Shown: positions 33,897 through 42,655 of the stretch, piece by piece
Layout of the letters: every line of letters starts with the position of its first letter
Numbering within the stretch: position 1 is the stretch's first letter
NCBI GenBank assembly: GCA_002399085.1
Contig: DHCY01000004.1
Location: 80,821-144,820 of the forward strand
DNA length: 64,000 nt
Reading direction: 5' to 3'
From: Anaerolineaceae bacterium UBA4890
GTDB lineage: Bacteria; Chloroflexota; Anaerolineae; Anaerolineales; Anaerolineaceae
Position numbers and translations under genes: made by a program
Notes under the pieces: model-generated
What the model saw: only the letters and a program-made list of their open reading frames with translations
Told to the model about the DNA's origin: nothing
Database searches by the model: none

Positions 33897-36311
33897 GTGA
33901 GCCAGAAAAACGCATTGCTTCGCTTGGTGATCAGCCTGACGCTCGGCATTGCGGTTTTGTCAGGATGTGCCTTAAGTTTTCAACACAAGGAATCTGAAAG
34001 TTCGATCCCGGAGGTAAATCTGCCTGCTTCCATCACGGAACCGAAGCTGGTTACTGTCCGGTTTGTTGCCCAGCCCTTGCAGAGTTTTTCCGAAGAGGAC
34101 GAACTCTCCCTGGATATCCTGGACCTGGTTTCGGGTGTGAGCTATAACGTTGAACGGTATTTGCTGAACAGAATTGAAAACTCCTATAGCCTGGATATCG
34201 AGCTGCATGAAGGCGCAACAATTGCCTATCGCTATACCCTCACTCATCCTATTGAGATTAACGAAACACTTCCCGATGGAAGCACCCTGCCGTTCCGCCA
34301 ACTGGTCTCACGCGAAAACCTGGTGGTTACCGATTTAATTGCAGGCTGGCAGGAAGCTGCTTACACCGGACCCCTGGTGGATTTGATTGGAGTGGTTGCC
34401 GATGATCTAAGCGAAGCACCATTGGCTGACGTGTTGATCAACGTCGCTGGCAAGACAGCCATAACCGATATGAATGGAAGGTTTTTTGTTCGGGGCTTGC
34501 CAGTTGGCAAACACAACCTGGTGGCATCCCTGGCAGATGGCAGTTATCTGAGCTTCCAGCAAGAAGTGAACATGGTTGAAAACCTGGAGACTCTGGCGAT
34601 CATCCGCATGACCCGCTTATCGGAAGTTACGATGACTTTCGTAATGACTCCGCCGAATGAAGCCGTGGGCGCGCCAGTGAGAATGGCTGGTAATTTGCGT
34701 CAGTTTGGTCTGACTTTTGCCGATATGCTCAGTGGATCGGGTGCGCAAGCGGTCAACATGCCTCTGATGACCCGAAACTCAGACGGGAAATATGTGACCC
34801 AGATCAAACTGTTCGCCGGCAGTATGGTTCGCTTCCAATACACACTTGGTGATGCCCTGATTAACAACGAACGCGATCTGAACGGCACACGCAGTGTGCG
34901 GCAATTTATCGTTCCGGGCAAAGATATGATCGTTGAAGATTCGGTTGCCACCTGGCGCAGCCAACAACAAAAATCAGTTTCTATCAATGCCAGCTCCCCC
35001 TCTCCGGCTGAGGTTGGCGATTCGGTGTATATCCAGTTCAATACCGGAAACTGGAGCAACCCAATTCCGATGTGGCAAATGGAATCATACCGCTGGATGC
35101 TGGTGTATTACCCACGCCTTACAGACGGAGATACCGTGAGCTATCGATATTGCCGGAACGCGGATTGTGTTTTAGGTGAAGAGAACTATCCTGCTTCAAC
35201 GCCCAGATCCTTCATTGTTGGCGCTGCAGCCGAAATTTCAGACGAGATCGGCGGCTGGAGGATGTGGGACGCGGCGGCACAATCAGCGTCGTTCCTTGAA
35301 CCTGTCAGTTTTGATCCCGAAGCCCTGGTTGGGGTTGAACTGGACCCGGCATATACATCGAACCGTTTGAATGCGACTATCGGATTGATCTATCAATTGA
35401 AATCAAACGGTTTCAATTGGCTAATTTTGACCCCCACCTGGAAGGTCGATATCCATAATGATCTGCCTTTCATCGACACTGACCCTAAAACGAGCATGCC
35501 ATCCACTGAATTAAACAAGCTCGCCATGGCTGCCCAAGACCAAGGCATGAAGGTAGCCGTTTACCCGCAACTGGTCTTTCCGTCTTCTGTTGATTCCTGG
35601 TGGCAAAATTCGGTCAAAAACATGCTTTGGTGGCAGCAATGGTATGCTGATTATGAGCGAATGGTAATGCACACCATCAAACTCGCTACTGCTATCAAGG
35701 CAGACCAGATCATTTTAGGTAGTCCTGATGTCGCCAGTACCTACCCGGGTGCCATGGAAACGGTCGGAGAGAATTTCGGTACACCAAAAACAAGCGAAAA
35801 GTTCTGGACCGATCTGTTGACCAAAACCGATGAATATTACGAAGGTCAGATACTTTTTGCCCTTGAAGTCGGTGCAGGAGGCATAGGTCATTATCCGTTC
35901 TATGAGTTTGCCCAAGGTTTTTACCTGTTATTCAACTCAGAACTGGACAGTTACACTCCCTACATTACTGATACTGTAGGAAGCTTCTTCGATAACACCG
36001 TGCTATCTTTTTATGATACCTATGGAACCCCCATATATTTTGGCTTGAACGCGCCATCCTTCACAACCGCCGACATGAATGCCAGTAACGCTTCGAGCGC
36101 GATTATCAGCAGCACCAATCCAACTTACAACAGTGGCAATGTGAACCTGGACGTGCAAACTCAATTCTATTTCGCCTACCTGAATGCGATTTCATCCAGA
36201 GGTTGGATAGCGGGCGTGGCTTCACGAGGATTCTTCCCGGCAATGCAAATGACAGATTTCTCCTCATCGATTTATGGGAAACCTGCATTTACCTTATTTC
36301 ACAACCAATAA
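33897..36311 (+). CDS. Lipoprotein with carbohydrate-binding modules and GH113-like barrel
   Basis: 804 residues. GTG start directly after nusB; signal peptide with lipobox LSGC (C24). Region about 40-160 and about 240-480 contain repeated CBM20-like beta modules (IAYRYTLTHPIE, VRFQYTLGDAL, VSYRYCRNADC), with a carboxypeptidase-regulatory-like segment (about 160-235, VLINVAGKTAITDMNGRFFV). The C-terminal 310 residues look like a GH113-type TIM barrel: FNWLILTPTW, DQGMKVAVYPQL, WWQQWYADYERMV, IILGSPD. Surface-anchored, probably glycan-directed; the substrate is unknown and catalytic Glu residues were not assigned with confidence. Confidence 0.75.
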   Translation: MSQKNALLRLVISLTLGIAVLSGCALSFQHKESESSIPEVNLPASITEPKLVTVRFVAQPLQSFSEEDELSLDILDLVSGVSYNVERYLLNRIENSYSLDIELHEGATIAYRYTLTHPIEINETLPDGSTLPFRQLVSRENLVVTDLIAGWQEAAYTGPLVDLIGVVADDLSEAPLADVLINVAGKTAITDMNGRFFVRGLPVGKHNLVASLADGSYLSFQQEVNMVENLETLAIIRMTRLSEVTMTFVMTPPNEAVGAPVRMAGNLRQFGLTFADMLSGSGAQAVNMPLMTRNSDGKYVTQIKLFAGSMVRFQYTLGDALINNERDLNGTRSVRQFIVPGKDMIVEDSVATWRSQQQKSVSINASSPSPAEVGDSVYIQFNTGNWSNPIPMWQMESYRWMLVYYPRLTDGDTVSYRYCRNADCVLGEENYPASTPRSFIVGAAAEISDEIGGWRMWDAAAQSASFLEPVSFDPEALVGVELDPAYTSNRLNATIGLIYQLKSNGFNWLILTPTWKVDIHNDLPFIDTDPKTSMPSTELNKLAMAAQDQGMKVAVYPQLVFPSSVDSWWQNSVKNMLWWQQWYADYERMVMHTIKLATAIKADQIILGSPDVASTYPGAMETVGENFGTPKTSEKFWTDLLTKTDEYYEGQILFALEVGAGGIGHYPFYEFAQGFYLLFNSELDSYTPYITDTVGSFFDNTVLSFYDTYGTPIYFGLNAPSFTTADMNASNASSAIISSTNPTYNSGNVNLDVQTQFYFAYLNAISSRGWIAGVASRGFFPAMQMTDFSSSIYGKPAFTLFHNQ

Positions 36312-36333
36312 AAGGAGAATAAAAGATCAAATC

Positions 36334-37926
36334 ATGAACCAAATCAACGATGTGCTGAGAGCAGAACTGAACAGATTAGGACTGAATGCTGTCCAGGACG
36401 TCAGGTATAACCTGAATGTCCCGGAACTTATCACCGAATCACTGAAAAATGGTGAGACAAAGTTGGCAGACACTGGAGCATTGGTTGTTAACACCTCACC
36501 GTTTACCGGGCGCTCTCCTAACGACAAGTATTTGGTAGAAAACGGCGATCCGGATCTTTGGTTCGCTTCGGGTACGGAACCGATGACCTCTGAGAATTTC
36601 ACCAGGGTCAAAGGGAAAATGATCGCTTCACTGCAGGGCGGAACCATTCATGTGCGGGATGTCCTGGCAGGGGCTGACCCTGAAAACGCTATTCGCATCC
36701 GGATAGTAACCGACATGGCATGGCAAAACCTGGCTGCATCAAACATGTTCATTGCCAATGATACCCAGGAACCGCACGCCGACCCTGACTTCACACTTCT
36801 GGTTTCCTCCAAATTTGAAGGCAACCCGGAAGCTGATGGACTGCGTTCGAAGGCAATGGTGGCACTTAACTTTGACGAGAAACTGGTGCTGATCGGGAAT
36901 ACCCGTTACGCCGGCGAAATTAAAAAATCAGTTTTTACATTGATGAATTACGTTTTACCCAAACGAGACATCCTTTCGCTGCACTGTTCCGCCAATATCG
37001 GCGAAGGTGGTGATGTGGCATTATTCTTTGGGCTCAGTGGCACCGGAAAGACTACGCTTTCATCTGATGAAGCCCGCGCTCTAATTGGCGATGACGAACA
37101 CGGCTGGAGCGATAACGGGATTTTCAATTTTGAAGGCGGCTGTTACGCGAAAACCATCCGACTCAACCCCAAATACGAACCACTGGTTTGGTCTGCGATC
37201 AACCTATTTGGTGCGTTGCTTGAGAATGTCCCTTTGGATGAAAACAACCACCCGGATTTTGACGATGCCTCGATCACCGAGAATACGCGGGCATCCTACC
37301 CACTGACCTTTATCAGCAATTATGCGCCCGGCGGCAGGGGCGGTCATCCTGAAAACATCTTCCTGCTGACCGCCGATGCCTTTGGTGTGCTGCCTCCACT
37401 TTCGAAACTGACCAAAGAGCAGGCGATGTTCTACTTCCTGAGCGGTTATACGTCCAAGCTTGCCGGAACAGAACGTGGGCTGGGTAACAAACCCCAGGCA
37501 ACATTCTCGACTTGTTTCGGAGCACCCTTTTTGCCTTTGAAACCCACGGTTTACGCCAAGCTCCTGGCGAAAAAACTGGAAGAGCACGGCACACGTGTCT
37601 GGCTTTTGAACACCGGCTGGTCTGGCGGCGGTTTTGGCGTGGGCGAGCGCATTAAACTGCCGCTGACCCGGGCAATGATCAGCGCTGCCTTAAAAGGCGA
37701 ACTGGATGACGTGCCCACCCATTTTCACCCCATTTTCAACATTGCCATCCCCAATGAAGTTCCAGGTGTGCCAAACGAAGTGCTCAACCCCGAACTTTCC
37801 TGGGCAGATCGCGAGCAATATGAAAAAGAAGCCAGGGCGCTCGCTCAAAAATTTGTCGATAACTTCAAAAAATACGAAGCCAACGTCGGTCCCGAAGTAC
37901 CAGCTTCAGGACCAACCGTTCGCTGA
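36334..37926 (+). CDS. pckA: Phosphoenolpyruvate carboxykinase (ATP)
   Basis: 530 residues from ATG 36334, family length. Kinase P-loop GLSGTGKTTLSSD, NTSPFTGRSPNDKY near the N-terminus, GGCYAKTIRL metal/oxaloacetate site and NTGWSGGGFGVGERI. Interconverts oxaloacetate and PEP with ATP/ADP. The AGGAG at about 36313 is unusually far (about 16 bases) from the ATG, and no nearer start exists in frame. Followed by murA after 18 bp, so PEP supply and use are adjacent. Confidence 0.96.
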   Translation: MNQINDVLRAELNRLGLNAVQDVRYNLNVPELITESLKNGETKLADTGALVVNTSPFTGRSPNDKYLVENGDPDLWFASGTEPMTSENFTRVKGKMIASLQGGTIHVRDVLAGADPENAIRIRIVTDMAWQNLAASNMFIANDTQEPHADPDFTLLVSSKFEGNPEADGLRSKAMVALNFDEKLVLIGNTRYAGEIKKSVFTLMNYVLPKRDILSLHCSANIGEGGDVALFFGLSGTGKTTLSSDEARALIGDDEHGWSDNGIFNFEGGCYAKTIRLNPKYEPLVWSAINLFGALLENVPLDENNHPDFDDASITENTRASYPLTFISNYAPGGRGGHPENIFLLTADAFGVLPPLSKLTKEQAMFYFLSGYTSKLAGTERGLGNKPQATFSTCFGAPFLPLKPTVYAKLLAKKLEEHGTRVWLLNTGWSGGGFGVGERIKLPLTRAMISAALKGELDDVPTHFHPIFNIAIPNEVPGVPNEVLNPELSWADREQYEKEARALAQKFVDNFKKYEANVGPEVPASGPTVR

Positions 37927-37944
37927 GATAACAAGGAGAAATGA

Positions 37945-39243
37945 ATGGATAAATTCATCATCAGAGGGGGGACACCTTTACGAGGAACTATGCGACCTTC
38001 CGGCAACAAAAATGCCGCTCTTCCGATGATGGCTGCTTGTTTGCTAACCACTGAACCGGTGGTACTGCACAACATGCCTGACATCCAGGATACTCGCACA
38101 ATGGCGGAATTGTTAAGAAGCCTGGGCGTGACCATCACAAAGGATCTTGCAAGTTCTACCTGGACAATCCAGGCTTCCAATATTACTCCGGGCGATCTTG
38201 ACCCGGACCTTTGCCGGCAAATTCGGGCATCAATTTTGCTCGCCGGACCGATGACAGCCCGCTATGGCGGTTTGCGACTGCCCCCTCCAGGTGGCGACGT
38301 GATCGGGCGCAGACGGGTAGACACGCACATTCTGGCGCTGGAAAAGTTGGGTGCAAAATTCGAGTATGAAGATTACTTCGAATTCTCGACCGAAGGTTTG
38401 GTCGGTGCCGACATCCTGCTCGATGAAGCCAGCGTGACCGCGACCGAAAACACCATTATGGCTGCCGTTCTTGCGAAGGGCACCACACATATACGTAACG
38501 CCGCGTCTGAACCCCACATTCAGCAGCTTTGCCACTTGTTGATTTCCATGGGAGCAAAAATTGATAACATTGGCTCGAATGTTTTGACGGTTGAGGGCGT
38601 TGAAGAGCTGCACGGCACCGATTTTACGATCGGACCAGACTACCTGGAAGTGATCAGTTTCGTTGGCGCAACCGTTGTGACTGGTGGTGAAATCCGCATC
38701 ATTGATGCCGGCGTGGAATACCTGCGCATGATCCAGCTTGTTTTGCGGCGGCTGGGAGTGGAGATGATCTTCGAAGGGGACGATATTATCGTGCCTTCCA
38801 ACCAGTCGCTGGCAATCCAGCCTGATCTGGGCAATGCCATTCCCGAAATCAGCGTCATGCCATGGCCAGCCTTCCCCACTGACCTGATGAGCATTGCGAT
38901 CGTGATCGCCACCCAGTGCAAAGGAACCATCCTATTCCACGATTGGATGTACCCCAGCCGGATGTTTTTCATCGATAAACTGGTTGCGATGGGCGCACAG
39001 ATCGTCTTGTGTGATCCCCACCGCTGCATTGTCAACGGACCCACCCGTCTAAATGCTGAAAAGCTCGACAGCCCGGATATCCGTGCTGGCATCGCGTTGG
39101 TCATCGCTGCTTTATCTGCCAAGGGCGAATCTACTATACGCAATGTAGGGCAAATTGACAGGGGTTACGAGCGTATTGATGAAAAACTGCAGCTGCTCGG
39201 TGCTGATATTGTGCGCAAGCGCACTGTAACGTCTGCCGATTAG
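37945..39243 (+). CDS. murA: UDP-N-acetylglucosamine 1-carboxyvinyltransferase (Asp-type)
   Basis: 432 residues. SGNKNAALPMMAA (K22, N23) and repeated EPT domains identify MurA, which adds PEP-derived enolpyruvyl to UDP-GlcNAc in peptidoglycan synthesis. The active-site loop reads PPPGGDVIGRR: D118 replaces the Cys of GGCAIG (C115 in E. coli). Asp there is known from Mycobacterium and Chlamydia MurA and gives intrinsic fosfomycin resistance. AAGGAG 7 bases before ATG. Confidence 0.94.
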   Translation: MDKFIIRGGTPLRGTMRPSGNKNAALPMMAACLLTTEPVVLHNMPDIQDTRTMAELLRSLGVTITKDLASSTWTIQASNITPGDLDPDLCRQIRASILLAGPMTARYGGLRLPPPGGDVIGRRRVDTHILALEKLGAKFEYEDYFEFSTEGLVGADILLDEASVTATENTIMAAVLAKGTTHIRNAASEPHIQQLCHLLISMGAKIDNIGSNVLTVEGVEELHGTDFTIGPDYLEVISFVGATVVTGGEIRIIDAGVEYLRMIQLVLRRLGVEMIFEGDDIIVPSNQSLAIQPDLGNAIPEISVMPWPAFPTDLMSIAIVIATQCKGTILFHDWMYPSRMFFIDKLVAMGAQIVLCDPHRCIVNGPTRLNAEKLDSPDIRAGIALVIAALSAKGESTIRNVGQIDRGYERIDEKLQLLGADIVRKRTVTSAD

Positions 39244-39266
39244 CTCATAGCAAAAGAACAACACAA

Positions 39267-39300
39267 AAGAGCCGCTGTATTTTTTGCGGCTCTTCTTGTT
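39267..39300. terminator. Bidirectional terminator between murA and trxA
   Basis: 9-bp perfect stem (39267-39275 with 39286-39294), 10-base loop, T-rich 3' flank on plus and A-rich 5' flank that gives T on minus. It separates convergent genes. Confidence 0.85.
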
Positions 39301-39315
39301 TGTCTTGTGGACTTG

Positions 39316-39660
39316 CTAACCGCCCTGGGCTACTTCAAGAAACTGATTGACCGTATCTTTCAACATTGGTTCGGGCAGCGCACCCACCTGACGGTGTATG
39401 ATCTTGCCATCTTTGAGCATGAGCATTGTTGGTATTCCCTGTACGCCAAATTTTCCTGCCCATTCCTGTTCTTCATCAGTGTTCACCTTGGCAACGATCA
39501 GTTTGCCGGCATATTCCTTGGCAATCTTGTCCAAGATTGGTGCGACCATACGGCAGGGACCGCACCAGGGGGCCCAGAAATCCACGATGACGGGAAGCTT
39601 ATTTTCCAAAACAGTCTTCTCGAAAGCAGCGTCAGTTACATTAATAGGTTCATCAAACAT
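39316..39660 (-). CDS. trxA: Thioredoxin
   Basis: 114 residues from ATG 39660; GGAGG is 7 bases upstream, whereas an ATG at 39666 would be too close. Active site WAPWCGPC, cis-Pro in GIPTML. General cytosolic dithiol reductant. Stands alone, with no thioredoxin reductase nearby. Confidence 0.96.
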   Translation of the reverse strand: MFDEPINVTDAAFEKTVLENKLPVIVDFWAPWCGPCRMVAPILDKIAKEYAGKLIVAKVNTDEEQEWAGKFGVQGIPTMLMLKDGKIIHRQVGALPEPMLKDTVNQFLEVAQGG

Positions 39661-39735
39661 ATTCATTCCTCCAATAAATTCATCCTAAATTTTACTTAAG
39701 TATACAGTTGTCTTTTTGATTTACAACCTCTAAGA

Positions 39736-40140
39736 TTAACCAAAAACATTAAACTTTCGTATGATTGCCGGTCCCAAAACTAAAATTCCAACAATTACAG
39801 CCAATATGGCAGCAATCAGAACGGAAGCCGCACCAACATCTTTGCTGATCTTAGCCAGCGGATGCACTTCAGGGCTGGCAAGATCCACAAGCACTTCAAA
39901 GGCAGTGTTGAAGAATTCTGCCGCCCAAACCAACCCGATAACCAGCAATATGAGGACCCACTCGGTTATTTCCAACCTGAGAAAGGCACTGACCGCAATG
40001 ACGATAATTGTCGATGCGAGATGGATCCAGGCATTTCGTTGGGTCTTCATCACATAAGCAACGCCTTGAAATGACGCAAGGAACGAATTCTTCCGGCTTT
40101 TGACAAATTGCTCTGCTTCAGATGTTGTTTTTCTTGCCAT
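39736..40140 (-). CDS. dgkA: Diacylglycerol kinase / undecaprenol kinase
   Basis: 134 residues, three membrane helices (about 45-58, 63-80, 106-126). The family core EFFNTAFEVLVDL and AKISKDVGAASVL gives the metal/ATP site residues. Gram-positive members phosphorylate undecaprenol, recycling the peptidoglycan lipid carrier. Substrate preference cannot be told from sequence by eye. Confidence 0.92.
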   Translation of the reverse strand: MARKTTSEAEQFVKSRKNSFLASFQGVAYVMKTQRNAWIHLASTIIVIAVSAFLRLEITEWVLILLVIGLVWAAEFFNTAFEVLVDLASPEVHPLAKISKDVGAASVLIAAILAVIVGILVLGPAIIRKFNVFG

Positions 40141-40186
40141 GCAGGTCTACCAATATAATAAAAACAAGGTAAAATAATGAACTCAC

Positions 40187-40258
40187 GCGGGTGTTGCCAA
40201 GTGGTAAGGCATTAGCTTCCCAAGCTAACATTCGTGGGTTCGAATCCCATCACCCGCT
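40187..40258 (+). tRNA. tRNA-Gly (anticodon CCC)
   Basis: Acceptor stem GCGGGTG (40187-40193) pairs with CACCCGC (40251-40257); anticodon stem TTAGC/GCTAA encloses TTCCCAA with CCC at 40219-40221; T-arm GTGGGTTCGAATCCCAT. Discriminator U fits glycine tRNA. CCA is not encoded. Confidence 0.96.
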
Positions 40259-40287
40259 TTTCTTCTATTTTACCCTGTAATTATCAA

Positions 40288-40313
40288 AAAACTGCCTGAG
40301 ACCAGGCAGTTTT
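40288..40313. terminator. Bidirectional terminator after tRNA-Gly
   Basis: Perfect stem 40288-40298 with 40303-40313, 4-base loop, A-run before and T-run after, serving the tRNA (plus) and the acetyltransferase-like gene (minus). Confidence 0.85.
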
Positions 40314-40332
40314 AATATTAAACTCTCTTTGC

Positions 40333-41463
40333 TCAGTCTATGTTTTTTCCGTAAACTCTGTGGTTTTTGTAATACCTGACACCCAGGTTATCAAGATCCT
40401 TGCGCATTTGGATGGCAGTTTCGGCGACCTGGGTCAGTTCAGAGTGAATGAACCGCTTGTCAGCCTGGGCAGCTTTTAATAAGGCATCCATTAATAAGGC
40501 ATTACCGCCCATGCCCTGGTATTCCGGCAAAATTCCGATGCCGTTGAAATCGAGCCATTGCGTGGTCTTGAGCTCGCGCAGTAAACGAATGATGCCAACC
40601 GGACCGAGCCTGCCCTTGTTTTTTTGCATGGCTGCCGAAACATCCGGGAATGGGAGCACAAAACCGACAATATCGTCATCTTCATTCAGGATGATGTTGA
40701 GCAAACTTGGCACCACGACCTGAATCGCATTGTCGACAGCATAATCAAGTTCTCTGTCAGAAAGTGGATAGTATTCCCAATTGTGAACGAATGCCCGGTT
40801 ATAGGCATCCTTGATCTTGTATTTCCATTCAATAACATGCTTTTTGTTGCGGAAGTTCATAACTCTGAGTCTACCGCGCTTTTTCACGATTTCGACAGCT
40901 TTTTTGATCTTTTCGGGCAGTTCGTAATTTTGCGGTTCCAGATAGCTGGAAACAAAGTCAACCTCTTTAACAAAGCCATAATTCTCTGCCAGCTGCTGAT
41001 AGTAGGGATAATTGTAGTTCATCATGTTCATCATCTGGCGGTGTTCAAAACCTTCCACCTGGATGCCATATCCATCCAGCGGACCATAGCCTTTCGGTCC
41101 GACAATATGCGTGAGCCCCCTGCCCCGCGCCCATTCGGTGACCTTATCAAAAAGGGCGTTGGCAACTTCCTGATCATCGATGCAATCAAACAGGTAAAAC
41201 TGAGCGTCTTTGACATGATGAAATTCATTGAAGGGTTTATTCTCCAACGCGGCGATTTTGCCGACAACTTTTCCATCACGCTTGGCAATGAAATGATCCG
41301 AATCGGAATGATCATAGAAAGGATGTTTTTCCTTGTTCATCATCATGAAAATATCAGACCTGAATGGCGGGACAAATTGGGGACAATCTTCGTACAACTT
41401 ATATTGGAATTCTACGAATTCTTTCTGTAGAGATTTTGTGTTTACATTCAATATTTCGAGCAT
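40333..41463 (-). CDS. GNAT-family acetyltransferase-like protein
   Basis: 376 residues. The C-terminal half resembles a GNAT fold (GIGILPEYQGMGGNALLMDAL is the acetyl-CoA loop, and LGVRYYKNHRVYGK the end); the N-terminal half looks like a second degenerate GNAT-like domain (FIAKRDGKVVGKIAALEN; YGPLDGYGIQVEGFE). Related proteins occur widely without a known substrate. Monocistronic; CCGGAGGCTTC precedes ATG 41463. Confidence 0.8.
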   Translation of the reverse strand: MLEILNVNTKSLQKEFVEFQYKLYEDCPQFVPPFRSDIFMMMNKEKHPFYDHSDSDHFIAKRDGKVVGKIAALENKPFNEFHHVKDAQFYLFDCIDDQEVANALFDKVTEWARGRGLTHIVGPKGYGPLDGYGIQVEGFEHRQMMNMMNYNYPYYQQLAENYGFVKEVDFVSSYLEPQNYELPEKIKKAVEIVKKRGRLRVMNFRNKKHVIEWKYKIKDAYNRAFVHNWEYYPLSDRELDYAVDNAIQVVVPSLLNIILNEDDDIVGFVLPFPDVSAAMQKNKGRLGPVGIIRLLRELKTTQWLDFNGIGILPEYQGMGGNALLMDALLKAAQADKRFIHSELTQVAETAIQMRKDLDNLGVRYYKNHRVYGKNID

Positions 41464-41591
41464 GAAGCCTCCGGAAAGCTTTAAAACCAGTATGTATTAC
41501 CATTAATAACAAAAATGACGAGAATAGGTTACTAATTTTACTTGAAATATATCACTCTACCCATAAAAAGCGCCGATTAGCTAAGAACTGG

Positions 41592-41621
41592 TTGCTAATT
41601 GGTCGGGAGTTGCGCTATAAT
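41592..41621 (+). promoter_or_regulatory. Promoter of efp
   Basis: TTGCTA (41592-41597) and TATAAT (41616-41621) with 18-bp spacing, 36 bases before the efp ATG; AGAGG precedes the start. Confidence 0.65.
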
Positions 41622-41657
41622 TCGTGGGCTAAGTCTCAAGACGAAAGAGGTTTTTTT

Positions 41658-42215
41658 ATGATCGAAGTTAATGAGTTAAGAAAAGGCGTAACCTTTACAC
41701 AAGATGGCAGCCTTTATAAAGTTTTAGAATATTCACACAACAAACCTGGTCGCGGCAGCGCCACCATCCGCATCAAAGCGCGTGATTTGCGCAAAGGCAC
41801 CACCCTGGAAATGACCTTTATCTCCAGCGATCGTGTTCAGGATATTCGACTGGACTATCACAATGTGCAATATCTCTACCGTGATGAAAATTTCTTCTAT
41901 TTCATGGATATGGACACCTTTGAGCAACCGGCTGTTCCGGCTTCCCTTGTGACTGAATATGAAGGTTTCCTCAAAGAAAACATGGAAGTCAAGCTGACCT
42001 ATTATGGCAACGAACCGCTTGATATCGAGCTGCCAACAACAGTAGACCTGGAAGTGATTGAGGCAGAACCTGCTGCACGCGGAAATACTGCCACGGGTTT
42101 AACCAAGCATGTAGTCACAGATACTGGGTTGAAGGTGCAGGTTCCCGCTTTTGTTAATATGGGCGATGTAATTCGCGTCGACACCCGCACAGGCGAATAT
42201 GTTACGCGGGTTTAG
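41658..42215 (+). CDS. efp: Elongation factor P
   Basis: 185 residues from ATG 41658, usual length. Three OB-like domains; signature NKPGRGSA with Arg32 at the loop tip, and LPTTVDLEVIEAEPA with the C-terminal VNMGDVIRVDTRTGEYVTRV. Relieves ribosome stalling at polyproline. Arg at the tip is the form rhamnosylated by EarP in some proteobacteria; no EarP gene is in this window, so modification is unknown. Confidence 0.96.
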   Translation: MIEVNELRKGVTFTQDGSLYKVLEYSHNKPGRGSATIRIKARDLRKGTTLEMTFISSDRVQDIRLDYHNVQYLYRDENFFYFMDMDTFEQPAVPASLVTEYEGFLKENMEVKLTYYGNEPLDIELPTTVDLEVIEAEPAARGNTATGLTKHVVTDTGLKVQVPAFVNMGDVIRVDTRTGEYVTRV

Positions 42216-42230
42216 AATGGCTGAATATTG

Positions 42231-42545
42231 ATGAGAATTCCGGACGGACGCGAGTGCAAATTTTTCTACGGGGATTATTATCGCGGTCGCAATTTTGAAG
42301 AATGCCGGGCACTGAGCAGCCCCGAAGACAGAAAAGTCTGGACCTCCCAGTTTTGTTCAAGTTGCCCACTGCCCGATTATTTGCGAAACAACTCTTGCAA
42401 TAATCTGGTCTACTCCGTCTCCATTGGTAAGGGTCTGTTTAAGAAAAAGATGAAGGTCAAAGCCTGGTGCTCCAAAGCACATGAACCCGTGCGAGACCCA
42501 AATATTGGCTGTGGGCGTTGTCACGAAACTGAACCCCTGAGTTGA
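42231..42545 (+). CDS. Small cysteine-rich protein
   Basis: 104 residues from ATG 42231 (a TTG at 42228 directly precedes it). Eight or more Cys: GRECKFF, EECRAL, FCSSCPL, NSCNN, WCSKA and CGRCHE, likely one or two zinc sites. Basic centre KGLFKKKMKVKAWC. Family unknown. Follows efp by 15 bp, so probably co-transcribed. Confidence 0.8.
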   Translation: MRIPDGRECKFFYGDYYRGRNFEECRALSSPEDRKVWTSQFCSSCPLPDYLRNNSCNNLVYSVSIGKGLFKKKMKVKAWCSKAHEPVRDPNIGCGRCHETEPLS

Positions 42546-42655
42546 TATCAGAAAATTATCAGAAAGCAACATTTCTATTGTTCAAGCTGTTTATACAATC
42601 AGGCTTATTGGTATAATTTTAGTCCGGCGGATATTCCCGCTGAACGGAGGCAATA

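Noticed and set aside
40624..41430. Long open frame opposite the acetyltransferase-like gene
   Set aside because: The minus-strand frame has clear GNAT features, terminator and ribosome site; the plus-strand frame has none.
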